The notes under the pieces are model-generated. The model saw only the letters and a list, made by a program, of their open reading frames with translations. It did not search any database and was not told where the DNA came from. Positions 52,801-61,580 of a stretch of 64,000 nucleotides of DNA are shown here, piece by piece. Each line of letters begins with the position of its first letter. The first letter of the stretch is position 1. The DNA is from Merdimmobilis hominis (lineage in GTDB: Bacteria; Bacillota; Clostridia; Oscillospirales; Ruminococcaceae), in NCBI RefSeq assembly GCF_016901855.1, contig NZ_JACJKY010000006.1, positions 90,734 to 154,733 on the forward strand, given 5' to 3'. Both the position numbers and the translations under genes were made by a program.

Positions 52801-53955
52801 ATGCGAACCGAAATCACACGAAACAGCGTGATTCTTTCTATTTTCCAAAGACTGCGCGCAACAAACAAGACAGGAATCGCTGTTGTTCTCTGTGCAGCTT
52901 CTTGCTATTTTCACTATATCGTCACAGCGGTTGTGCTGTTTGCCGGATTGGTTTTTCTTTTGTGCAACAAGCAGCTTTTCCGCGACACGTTTTTGCATAA
53001 GTGGATGATTCCGTTTCTTCCGCTGGCAGCCATGCTGGTTGCTGTTCCCTATCATTATCGGAACTTCAAAGGAGCGATTGCAGGCGTTGGAATCATTTTG
53101 ATGGTTCTGCTTTTCTTGCTGTGCTGCAAGAGAATGACCATTTCTTTATTTGATCTGGCGATGGATGTTTGCTGTCTTGCGAGCTATGCCGCATTTTTAT
53201 ATGCGTTTTCCGAAAAGCTGATTTTAGGCTGGTGGATGCGCTCGTATGCCGGCATGTACAACCCAAATTATTACGGCACCGTACTGGAATTTACCGTTTT
53301 AATTTGTTTGTACCGTATCATCCGAAACCATCATCGGCGTCTGTTTTATTACATCACGCTGCTGGCATGCAGTCTTGCACTGTTTTGGTGTGACAGCCAA
53401 TCCGCATGGGTCACCATCGCGGTGTCTGTGTTTGCTCTGCTGGTATTGTGCAAAAAGAAACGTGCAATTTTGCTGGCACTGAGCGCTTGTGCTGTACTTG
53501 TCATTATTGCGCTCTCGATTCCGTCGATTATGTACCGCATTATGGAACTTCCTTACCGTTATGATCTGCGGTCCTATATTTGGAGCGGAACATGCCGGGC
53601 AATTCAATCCTATCCGCTGTTCGGATTCGGCACGATGGCATATTCGGTCTTGTGGCAACCGCTCAGCATGTACCCTGCAACCCATGCACACAACTTATAT
53701 CTCGATGTATTTTTGTGCTACGGTATTGTCGGCGTTGCGTTTTGGATGTTCTATGTTGTGCGCTATATTAAAAAACTCATACAAAATATCCGCACACGGT
53801 ACTGTTATGCGTGTGCACTCTCCGCTGCGGCACTTGTTGCTGTATTGGTACACGGGCTGACTGACCACACAGTGCTTTGGATTCAAACCGGATTTTTGTT
53901 CGGCCTTTTGCTGTGCGGTACATTTGTGAAGCGTGTATATCGGGGAGAGAAATAA
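52801..53955 (+). CDS. O-antigen ligase/polymerase family membrane protein
   Basis: A 384-residue protein with about ten membrane helices. Family motifs are YNPNYYGTVLEF, LFWCDSQSAWVTI, YPLFGFGTMAYS and ATHAHNLYLDVF, where the H-x-H-N block matches the ligase signature (PF04932 type). It would join or polymerize undecaprenyl-linked glycans at the outer face of the membrane. No other polysaccharide genes are near. The start is ATG 52801 with GAGGG upstream; chromate transporter genes follow after 26 bases. Confidence 0.87.
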   Translation: MRTEITRNSVILSIFQRLRATNKTGIAVVLCAASCYFHYIVTAVVLFAGLVFLLCNKQLFRDTFLHKWMIPFLPLAAMLVAVPYHYRNFKGAIAGVGIILMVLLFLLCCKRMTISLFDLAMDVCCLASYAAFLYAFSEKLILGWWMRSYAGMYNPNYYGTVLEFTVLICLYRIIRNHHRRLFYYITLLACSLALFWCDSQSAWVTIAVSVFALLVLCKKKRAILLALSACAVLVIIALSIPSIMYRIMELPYRYDLRSYIWSGTCRAIQSYPLFGFGTMAYSVLWQPLSMYPATHAHNLYLDVFLCYGIVGVAFWMFYVVRYIKKLIQNIRTRYCYACALSAAALVAVLVHGLTDHTVLWIQTGFLFGLLLCGTFVKRVYRGEK

Positions 53956-53981
53956 TAAATTATAACGAAACGAGGTTGTTT

Positions 53982-54527
53982 ATGAAGCTTTTATGGGATC
54001 TGTTTTTTACGTTTTTCCGCATTGGCGGATTGACGTTCGGCGGCGGCTATGCAATGCTGCCGATGCTTCAAAATGAAATTGTTGAAAAACGGAACTGGGC
54101 AACAGAAGAAGAGCTTCTTGATTATTATGCCGTGGGTCAATGTACCCCCGGCATCATTGCTGTCAACACGGCAACGTTTGTCGGTCAAAAAATCAAAGGC
54201 TTCTGGGGCGCTGTATTTGCAACCGCAGGTGTTGTGTTTCCGTCGCTCGTCATCATCTCTATCATCGCAGGCTTTATCCAGAGTTTTTCACACCTTGCAT
54301 GGGTACAGCACGCGTTTGCAGGCATCCGCGTTGCCGTTGCTGTATTGGTCGTCAACGCCGTATTGAAGCTGTGGAAATCCGGTATCAAGGATCTTTTGGG
54401 CATCATCATCTTTATCGTCACCTTTGTGGTTTCTGCTGTGTTCTCACTTTCTCCTGTATTTGTGGTCATTGCAGCAATTCTCGTCGGCATTCTTGCCGGC
54501 CGTCTGAAAGGGAGGGCAAAGAAATGA
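53982..54527 (+). CDS. Chromate transporter family (CHR) protein, first half-size subunit
   Basis: A 181-residue membrane protein with one CHR domain (FRIGGLTFGGGYAMLPMLQ, YAVGQCTPGIIAVNTATFVG). Half-size CHR proteins are encoded in pairs that together make one antiporter for chromate or another anion. The start at 53982 has GAGG upstream; the longer frame to 53877 lies in the preceding gene. The stop overlaps the second subunit by 4 bases. Confidence 0.93.
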   Translation: MKLLWDLFFTFFRIGGLTFGGGYAMLPMLQNEIVEKRNWATEEELLDYYAVGQCTPGIIAVNTATFVGQKIKGFWGAVFATAGVVFPSLVIISIIAGFIQSFSHLAWVQHAFAGIRVAVAVLVVNAVLKLWKSGIKDLLGIIIFIVTFVVSAVFSLSPVFVVIAAILVGILAGRLKGRAKK

Positions 54528-55114
54528 CATTTGTGATCATGTTCCTTGAATTTTTCAAAACCGGTCTGTTTGCAATCGGCGGCGGACTTGCAACGCTTCC
54601 GTTCCTCTATGATATGGCGGCAAAATATCCGTGGTTCAACGAGGCAATCCTTTCGGATATGATTGCAATTTCCGAATCAACGCCCGGCCCTATCGGCATC
54701 AACATGGCAACGTATGTCGGATACCATGTCGGCTCGCAGATGTTCGGCATCCCGGGCGGTATTATGGGCGCAGTGCTGACAACAACCGCGCTGGTGCTTC
54801 CCTCTTTGATCGTCATTTTGATTATTGCAAAATTCTTAGAGCGATTTAAAACCAACGTATTTGTCAAAGATGCGTTTTACGGCCTTCGCCCGGCAGTCAC
54901 AGCCTTGATTGCCTATGCCGGCTATCAAGTGGTCGCGGACAGCTTGTTCCGTTTTGGTACGTTTTTTCAAACGCTGCAGATCGGCGATCTGTTTGTGTGG
55001 AAAGCGATTGTATTGTTTGCAGTATTGATGGTTCTTTCACATGTATTCAAGAAAATCCATCCGGCTGCATGGATCGGCATCGCCGCTGTTGTTGGAATTT
55101 TACTGAAATTTTAA
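54524..55114 (+). CDS. Chromate transporter family (CHR) protein, second half-size subunit
   Basis: A 196-residue CHR-domain protein (FKTGLFAIGGGLATLPFLYD, ISESTPGPIGINMATYVGYHVG). It starts at ATG 54524 within the ATGA overlap and has GGAGG upstream. The inverted two-subunit arrangement is standard. True substrate is unproven; many such proteins in gut anaerobes have never been tested for chromate. Confidence 0.93.
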   Translation: MTFVIMFLEFFKTGLFAIGGGLATLPFLYDMAAKYPWFNEAILSDMIAISESTPGPIGINMATYVGYHVGSQMFGIPGGIMGAVLTTTALVLPSLIVILIIAKFLERFKTNVFVKDAFYGLRPAVTALIAYAGYQVVADSLFRFGTFFQTLQIGDLFVWKAIVLFAVLMVLSHVFKKIHPAAWIGIAAVVGILLKF

Positions 55115-55182
55115 CAAGAAACAAATCGAACAACTTTTTTGATCCGGCGAAATTCACAAACTTTTTTAAAACATACAAAAAA

Positions 55183-55217
55183 CCGCCCAAAATGCTTTAC
55201 AAACGTATTTTGGGTGG
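55183..55217 (+). repeat. Inverted repeat overlapping the putative sRNA promoter
   Basis: The 11-base arms CCGCCCAAAAT and ATTTTGGGTGG (one mismatch, G-U in RNA) flank 13 bases. The right arm fills the promoter spacer, so it may be an operator. As RNA it could be a T-less end hairpin for the chromate transporter transcript. Confidence 0.5.
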
Positions 55218-55224
55218 ATATAAT
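55196..55224 (+). promoter_or_regulatory. Putative sigma-A promoter of an intergenic small RNA
   Basis: TTTACA (55196-55201) and a perfect TATAAT (55219-55224) are 17 bases apart, with no coding gene before the next terminator. Confidence 0.6.
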
Positions 55225-55230
55225 AAAGGA

Positions 55231-55350
55231 GAACTTGATAAGAGTTCACTCATTGTCTTCTTCTTTTTCTTTACTATGCGTTTTTGAAAAGCGCATAATC
55301 CCCTTATCTATTGCGATGACAAAAACCTCCGGAACTCCGGAGGTTTTTGC
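55231..55350 (+). ncRNA. Candidate small RNA, about 120 nt
   Basis: Between the promoter at 55196 and a strong terminator ending near 55350 there is no plausible gene. The transcript can fold: GAACT/AGTTC near the 5' end, GATAAG with CTTATC at long range, ATGCG..GCGCAT in the middle, then the terminator. A pyrimidine-rich stretch (about 55255-55275) would be unpaired. I do not recognize it as 6S, T-box, SRP or tmRNA. It is a hypothesis from sequence only. Confidence 0.45.
55319..55350 (+). terminator. Strong terminator before the leu promoter
   Basis: AAAAACCTCCGGA pairs with TCCGGAGGTTTTT, ending in a T-run. It insulates the T-box promoter that starts 13 bases later. Confidence 0.85.
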
Positions 55351-55362
55351 TGTATTATATAC

Positions 55363-55391
55363 TTGACATCTGCGTTTATTTCGTGTATGAT
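55363..55391 (+). promoter_or_regulatory. Sigma-A promoter of the leuACDB operon
   Basis: Perfect TTGACA (55363-55368), 17-base spacer, TATGAT (55386-55391), followed by the T-box leader. Confidence 0.85.
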
Positions 55392-55419
55392 ATTTAAAAA
55401 TTAAAAATATCAAATGCTT

Positions 55420-55700
55420 TGAAAGGGACATTGGATTAAAACGTCCATGGTACAGAGAACAGCCGGTTGGTGCGAGGCTGTGCAAACGTTTGAATTCACT
55501 CCCCCTTGAGCAGTCGGCTGAACCAACAGTAAGCTTGACCGGTTTCTCCCCGTTATGACGAGAATGTATTCGCATTTTTGCCGATACAGATGAGTGGATA
55601 TAACATTTATATCAATAAAGAGTGGTACCACGGATGGATTTACAGCCTTTCGTCTCTTGCTGAAACAGTTTCAGCGGGACGAAAGGTTTTTTATTTGTCT
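55420..55700 (+). promoter_or_regulatory. T-box riboswitch (probable tRNA-Leu) upstream of leuA
   Basis: The leader contains stem I features (AGAGAACAGCC, GGTTGGTGCGAGGCTG), the T-box sequence AGAGTGGTACCACGG (55619-55633) and a terminator stem. Uncharged tRNA-Leu would pair with the specifier and the T-box and favour antitermination. A candidate Leu specifier is CTC at 55499-55501; CTT nearby is an alternative. The downstream leucine genes support the Leu assignment. Confidence 0.9.
55646..55696 (+). terminator. T-box-controlled terminator before leuA
   Basis: CCTTTCGTC pairs with GACGAAAGG, with TGAAACAGTTTCA forming an inner stem, followed by TTTTTTATTTG. Confidence 0.85.
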
Positions 55701-55727
55701 GAAAAAAAGAAAGGTGGACGATATTTG

Positions 55728-57392
55728 ATGATGAATTACGAAAAATACAGACGCGGCTATTACATACCGCCCGAAGTCTGCAACGACTGGGTGACAAAAG
55801 AATATGTCGATCATGCGCCGACTTGGTGCAGCGTGGATTTGCGCGACGGCAACCAGTCGCTTGTCATCCCGATGAGCCTTGAAGAAAAACTCACCTATTT
55901 TAAGCTTTTGACGAAGATTGGCTTTAAAGAAATTGAAGTGGGTTTTCCTGCCGCATCCGAAACAGAATACACATTTCTGCGTGCTCTGATTGACCAAAAC
56001 TTAATTCCCGATGACGTCACGGTTCAAGTGCTCACCCAGGCGCGCGAACACATCATCCGCAAAACGTTTGACGCACTTCACGGATGCAAACACGCCATTG
56101 TCCATCTGTATAACTCCACTTCGTTTGCACAGCGCGAGCAGGTGTTCAAAAAATCGAAAGAGGAGATTTTACAAATCGCAGTCGACGGTGCAAAACTCTT
56201 AAAAACACTTGCTGAACAGACGGACGGAAATTTCCAGTTTGAATACTCACCTGAAAGCTTCACCGGAACAGAACCGGAATATGCGTTAGAAGTCTGCAAC
56301 GCTGTTTTGGATGTATTCAAACCGACAAAAGACAATAAGGTTATCATCAATCTTCCCGTAACCGTCGAGCTTTCCCTGCCGCATGTGTATGCAAGTCAGG
56401 TGGAATACATGTGCAAGCATTTAAAATACAGAGAAAACGTTATCGTTTCGCTTCATCCGCACAATGACCGCGGATGCGGCGTAGCAGACAGTGAACTCGG
56501 CTTGCTCGCCGGCGCAGAGCGTATTGAAGGCACACTGTTCGGCAACGGCGAACGCACCGGAAACGTCGATTTGATTACGCTGGCGATGAACTTATACGCA
56601 CACGGTGTCGACCCGAAACTCGACTTTTCCGATCTTCCTTCCATTTCACAGTTGTACGAGCAGGTTACACGCATGCATGTCGGCGATCGTCAGCCATATA
56701 CCGGAAAGCTTGTCTTTGCAGCGTTCTCCGGTTCACATCAGGATGCGATTGCAAAAGGCATGAAATACCGCGAGGAGCATGAATGCCCGTTTTGGGAGGT
56801 GCCATATCTTCCGATCGATCCGAAAGATGTCGGCCGCGAATACGAATCCGACGTCATCCGCATCAACAGCCAGAGCGGAAAAGGCGGCATCGGCTATCTG
56901 CTGGAACAGCATTACGGATACAATCTGCCGAAAAAAATGCGCGAACATTTCGGTTATACGATCAAATCTATTTCCGATCACCGGCACAAAGAGCTTCTGC
57001 CGGGTGAAATCTATGAGATTTTCCTGCAAACATACGTCAACAACAGCAGTCCGCTCAATCTCCACGATTATCACTTTGTCCGCAGCGGCGACCAGTTCAA
57101 AGTCGTACTCACCATGGAGTTCAACGGAAAAATTCAAGATGTCACCGCAACAGGAAACGGCCGTTTGGATGCAGTGAGCAACGCCCTGCGCAAACTGACC
57201 GGCTGCAACTACACACTTACAACATATGAAGAACATGCACTCGAGCGCGGTTCTTCCTCGCGCGCTGTATCGTATGTCGGCATCGATCCGGGCAACGGCA
57301 CAACCGTATGGGGTGCAGGCGTACACGAGGACATCATTGCCTCGTCAATCATCAGCTTAGTCAGCGCGGTCAACCGCACGTTGAAAGAATGA
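55728..57392 (+). CDS. leuA: 2-isopropylmalate synthase
   Basis: A 554-residue enzyme condensing acetyl-CoA with 2-oxoisovalerate, the first committed step of leucine synthesis. The metal motif is DLRDGNQ (37-43), with [11 protein letters not shown] for the second ligands, and a C-terminal LeuA dimer domain that gives leucine feedback. The length fits the long (type 2) form. The ATG at 55728 has AAAGGTGG upstream; the frame before it is T-box leader. Confidence 0.95.
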   Translation: MMNYEKYRRGYYIPPEVCNDWVTKEYVDHAPTWCSVDLRDGNQSLVIPMSLEEKLTYFKLLTKIGFKEIEVGFPAASETEYTFLRALIDQNLIPDDVTVQVLTQAREHIIRKTFDALHGCKHAIVHLYNSTSFAQREQVFKKSKEEILQIAVDGAKLLKTLAEQTDGNFQFEYSPESFTGTEPEYALEVCNAVLDVFKPTKDNKVIINLPVTVELSLPHVYASQVEYMCKHLKYRENVIVSLHPHNDRGCGVADSELGLLAGAERIEGTLFGNGERTGNVDLITLAMNLYAHGVDPKLDFSDLPSISQLYEQVTRMHVGDRQPYTGKLVFAAFSGSHQDAIAKGMKYREEHECPFWEVPYLPIDPKDVGREYESDVIRINSQSGKGGIGYLLEQHYGYNLPKKMREHFGYTIKSISDHRHKELLPGEIYEIFLQTYVNNSSPLNLHDYHFVRSGDQFKVVLTMEFNGKIQDVTATGNGRLDAVSNALRKLTGCNYTLTTYEEHALERGSSSRAVSYVGIDPGNGTTVWGAGVHEDIIASSIISLVSAVNRTLKE

Positions 57393-57406
57393 AAGGATGT
57401 TTTACT

Positions 57407-58672
57407 ATGGGAATGACAATGTCACAAAAAATTCTTGCCGCACATGCCGGTCTCGATTTTGTTGCACCGGGACAGCTTATTATGGCAAAGCTTGATATGG
57501 TGCTCGGCAATGATATCACCTCACCGGTTGCAATCAACGAATTCAATGCATATGGATTTGACCGCGTGTTTTCAAAAGATAAAATCTCGCTCGTACTCGA
57601 TCACTTTGTACCAAACAAAGACATCAAAGCTGCCACGCAGTCAAAACAAACACGCGAATTCGCAAAACAGTATGACATCACCCATTTTTATGATGCAGGC
57701 AGAATGGGCATCGAACACGCACTGCTGCCGGAACAGGGCATCGTCAAAGCCGGTGATTTGATTGTAGGCGCCGATTCTCACACCTGCACATATGGTGCGC
57801 TCGGTGCGTTTTCCACCGGTGTCGGCTCCACCGATATGGCGGCTGCAATGGCAACCGGCGAGCTGTGGTTTAAAGTGCCTTCTGCGATCAAATTCAACTT
57901 AACCGGCACACTTCGCCCATATGTCAGCGGAAAAGATGTCATTTTGCACATCATCGGAAAAATCGGTGTAGACGGCGCGCTGTATCAGTCGATGGAATTC
58001 ACCGGTGACGGTGTTGCTTCCCTGTCGATGGATGACCGGCTCTGCATCTCAAACATGGCGATCGAAGCAGGTGCAAAAAACGGCATTTTCCCGGTGGACG
58101 ATATCACACGCGCTTACATGGACGGCCGTGTCAAAGAACCGTATACCGTATTTGAGGCCGATGAAGACGCTGTCTATGAAGCAGAATATACGATTGATTT
58201 GAGCGAAATCGACCACACCGTCGCATTCCCGCACCTGCCGGAAAACGCACGCACCAAAAACGAATGGGGCACGCTTCCGATCGATCAGGTGGTCATCGGT
58301 TCGTGCACAAACGGACGGTTTTCCGACCTTGCAGCGGCAGCCGAAATTTTAAAAGGCAAAAAAATCGCCGATCATATCCGCTGTATCGTGATTCCTGCAA
58401 CACAGCAGATTTATAAAGACGCAATGAAAGCCGGATTTTTGGAAATTTTTATTGACGCCGGCTGTGTGGTGTCCACGCCGACCTGCGGACCGTGCTTAGG
58501 CGGTTACATGGGTATTTTGGCAGAGGGCGAACGCTGTGTCGCAACCACAAACCGAAATTTTGTCGGCAGAATGGGTCATCCAAAAAGCGAAGTTTATTTG
58601 GCTTCTCCGCAGGTCGCGGCAGCATCCGCCATCACAGGACGGCTGTCAGCGCCGGAAGAAGTGATGAACTGA
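57407..58672 (+). CDS. leuC: 3-isopropylmalate dehydratase large subunit
   Basis: A 421-residue aconitase-type subunit holding the 4Fe-4S cluster that isomerizes 2- to 3-isopropylmalate. Cluster cysteines are in GSCTNGR and [30 protein letters not shown] is typical. It belongs to the shorter HacA/LeuC2-like form common in clostridia and archaea. AAAGGATG precedes the ATG; the frame upstream overlaps leuA and is not coding. Confidence 0.95.
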   Translation: MGMTMSQKILAAHAGLDFVAPGQLIMAKLDMVLGNDITSPVAINEFNAYGFDRVFSKDKISLVLDHFVPNKDIKAATQSKQTREFAKQYDITHFYDAGRMGIEHALLPEQGIVKAGDLIVGADSHTCTYGALGAFSTGVGSTDMAAAMATGELWFKVPSAIKFNLTGTLRPYVSGKDVILHIIGKIGVDGALYQSMEFTGDGVASLSMDDRLCISNMAIEAGAKNGIFPVDDITRAYMDGRVKEPYTVFEADEDAVYEAEYTIDLSEIDHTVAFPHLPENARTKNEWGTLPIDQVVIGSCTNGRFSDLAAAAEILKGKKIADHIRCIVIPATQQIYKDAMKAGFLEIFIDAGCVVSTPTCGPCLGGYMGILAEGERCVATTNRNFVGRMGHPKSEVYLASPQVAAASAITGRLSAPEEVMN

Positions 58673-58695
58673 AAGGATCAAGGAGGTTATCTGAA

Positions 58696-59181
58696 ATGAA
58701 AGCAAACGGTATTGCGCATACATACGGCGACAACGTGGACACGGATGTCATCATCCCTGCCCGCTATCTGAATACACAGGACAAAAAAGAACTTGCATCC
58801 CATTGCATGGAAGATATCGACGCATCGTTTTCTCAAAAAGTACATCCGGGTGATCTGATTGTCGGCGGATATAACTTCGGATGCGGTTCCTCGCGTGAAC
58901 ATGCACCGATCGCAATTCAGGCAAGCGGCATTTCGTGCGTCATTGCCAAAACATTTGCGCGCATTTTCTATCGAAATGCCATCAATATCGGTCTGCCGAT
59001 TTTAGAATGCGCCGAAGCCAGTGAACGCATCGAAGAAGGCGATCAGATTCTTATTGATTTTGACACAGGTGTCATCACAAACGTTTCCAAAAACGAAACA
59101 TATACTGCACAGCCGTTCCCGCCGTTTATTCAAAATATCATTCGTGCAAACGGCTACTTAAACGCAATTCAGAAGAAATGA
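58696..59181 (+). CDS. leuD: 3-isopropylmalate dehydratase small subunit
   Basis: A 161-residue swivel subunit ([49 protein letters not shown]). It combines with LeuC. AAGGAGG lies 9 bases upstream of the ATG at 58696. Confidence 0.96.
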   Translation: MKANGIAHTYGDNVDTDVIIPARYLNTQDKKELASHCMEDIDASFSQKVHPGDLIVGGYNFGCGSSREHAPIAIQASGISCVIAKTFARIFYRNAINIGLPILECAEASERIEEGDQILIDFDTGVITNVSKNETYTAQPFPPFIQNIIRANGYLNAIQKK

Positions 59182-59190
59182 GGCAACATC

Positions 59191-60264
59191 ATGGAAAAAC
59201 ATATTGCAGTCATCAAAGGAGACGGCATCGGCCCTGAAATCATCGACCAAGCACAAAAAGTCTTAACACGCATCGCAGAACAATACGGTCACACGTTTTC
59301 TTTTGAGGAAGTGCTTGCAGGCGGATGCGCCATCGATGCGTGCGGCACTTGTCTGCCCGACAAAACACTCAAGACCTGTTTAAACAGTGACAGTGTACTG
59401 CTTGGTGCAGTAGGCGGACCGAAATGGGATCATCTCCCGGGCAGTGAACGCCCTGAAAAAGCACTGCTTGGTCTGCGCAAAGCGCTCGGATTGTATGCAA
59501 ATATCCGGCCGGCGGTTTTATTCCCGCAGCTTGCCGACGCAAGTCCGCTCAAGCCGTCCATCACAGCCAATGGCATCGACTTTGTTGTTGTACGCGAGCT
59601 GACCGGCGGCGTCTATTTCGGTGCACACCAGACAACCAGTGAAAACGGCGAAGCGGTCGCCTCGGATCTGATGATTTACAGCGAGCATGAAATCGAGCGG
59701 ATTGCACACGTCGCTTTCCAAACGGCGAGAAAACGCCGTCATCATGTCACATCGGTTGACAAAGCAAATGTATTAGATACCTCGCGGCTTTGGCGAAAAG
59801 TCGTTGAGCGTGTTGCCGAACAATATCCGGATGTCACACTTTCACACATGTATGTGGACAATGCCGCAATGCAGATTTGCAAAAATCCTGCACAGTTTGA
59901 CGTGATTTTGACTGAAAATATGTTCGGCGACATTCTTTCCGACGAAGCAAGCATGATCACAGGCACCATCGGCACCATCGGTTCCTCCTCGCTTGGCAGC
60001 GGAACACGCGGCATGTATGAGCCGATCCACGGTTCTGCACCGGATATTGCCGGCCAAGACAAAGCAAACCCCATCGGCACGATTTTGTCTGCTGCGATGA
60101 TGCTTCGATTCTCGTTTGATATGCCAAGTGAAGCAGATGCAATCGAACGCGCTGTTTCGGCTGTATTGGACGAAGGATTCCGCACCGGAGATATGATGGA
60201 TGCACACACAGTCTTAATTTCCTGCAGTGAAATGGGCGACCGAATTGCCGCAGCTATTCAATAA
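59191..60264 (+). CDS. leuB: 3-isopropylmalate dehydrogenase
   Basis: A 357-residue NAD-dependent enzyme oxidizing and decarboxylating 3-isopropylmalate. Features are IKGDGIGPEII, RELTGGVYFG, DKANVLDTSRLWRKVV and ENMFGDILSDEASMI. It closes the leuACDB operon; a terminator follows 4 bases after the stop. Branched-chain aminotransferase is not in the window. Confidence 0.97.
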   Translation: MEKHIAVIKGDGIGPEIIDQAQKVLTRIAEQYGHTFSFEEVLAGGCAIDACGTCLPDKTLKTCLNSDSVLLGAVGGPKWDHLPGSERPEKALLGLRKALGLYANIRPAVLFPQLADASPLKPSITANGIDFVVVRELTGGVYFGAHQTTSENGEAVASDLMIYSEHEIERIAHVAFQTARKRRHHVTSVDKANVLDTSRLWRKVVERVAEQYPDVTLSHMYVDNAAMQICKNPAQFDVILTENMFGDILSDEASMITGTIGTIGSSSLGSGTRGMYEPIHGSAPDIAGQDKANPIGTILSAAMMLRFSFDMPSEADAIERAVSAVLDEGFRTGDMMDAHTVLISCSEMGDRIAAAIQ

Positions 60265-60267
60265 ATA

Positions 60268-60304
60268 AAAAAACATCGAACACGATAACGTGTTCGATGT
60301 TTTT

Positions 60305-60307
<3 letters not shown>
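60268..60307. terminator. Bidirectional terminator between leuB and the BclA-like gene
   Basis: AAACATCGAACAC pairs with GTGTTCGATGTTT, and both sides have A/T runs, so it can serve both converging genes. Confidence 0.85.
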
Positions 60308-61006
<699 letters not shown>

Positions 61007-61083
61007 CCCGCTTCCACCTCTTTTACTCTCTCATTATCTTATGCAATATTCCTCGTTTTGGTTCCGCCATTTCCTTCGCAAAC

Positions 61084-61122
61084 AAAAAATCGGCAGAGCA
61101 CTCATTGGCTTTGCCGATTTTT
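61084..61122 (-). terminator. Terminator after the DUF896 gene
   Basis: AAAAATCGGCA pairs with TGCCGATTTTT, with an additional inner part; a T-run follows on the minus strand. Confidence 0.75.
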
Positions 61123-61130
61123 CATGCAAA

Positions 61131-61343
61131 TTATTTTTTCCCTTTCGCCGAAAGCTTTCGTTTGTTTCCCTTTTCATCCACCAAATATGTGTTTTCGAGC
61201 TGACTGCGCAAATCGCGCCGAAATGCTTCAATATATTCTGCACGAAGCTGTGCGCGTTCCTCTGTTTCCTCCGGTGTCAATCCTTCGGGCGACTTTGCTT
61301 TTCTTGCGAGAAAGTTGATCCGATCAATTTTTTCTTGTTCCAT
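61131..61343 (-). CDS. DUF896 family protein (YnzC-like)
   Basis: A 70-residue protein, MEQEKIDRINFLARKAKSPE with EETEERAQLRAEYIEAFRR, fitting the DUF896 family of small helical proteins, and ending in a basic tail (KRKLSAKGKK). The family is linked to SOS-regulated operons in Bacillus but has no known function. The start at 61343 is the only one that fits the family; an extended frame to 61508 is not coding. AAAGGAAAGG lies upstream. Confidence 0.9.
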   Translation of the reverse strand: MEQEKIDRINFLARKAKSPEGLTPEETEERAQLRAEYIEAFRRDLRSQLENTYLVDEKGNKRKLSAKGKK

Positions 61344-61580
61344 AAAAAACGCCTTTCCTTTGGTGATCCTGTGTTGAGTATACCATGAATCGTCTGGTTT
61401 TTCAATTCTTCCGCGCTGTTTTTTCTGTTTTATAAAATTGAGTGTCGTTCTTCTCAAAATCGCCCAAAAAGACAGTACTTCTTGTTTTTTCCCATACGCA
61501 ATTCGCACGTTTTCTTATTCTGTTTTTGATATACTCAAACCACCGGGTTCCCGGACAACAGCTCATCAGGAGGAATAAAC

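Noticed and set aside
54140..54523. Long upstream extension of the second chromate transporter gene
   Set aside because: It overlaps the first subunit in another frame; ATG 54524 with GGAGG is the real start.
55139..55366. 75-residue plus frame through the putative small RNA
   Set aside because: It runs through a strong terminator and ends in the leu promoter; no family resemblance.
55578..55727. N-terminal extension of leuA
   Set aside because: It translates the T-box and its terminator; the homologous protein begins at 55728.
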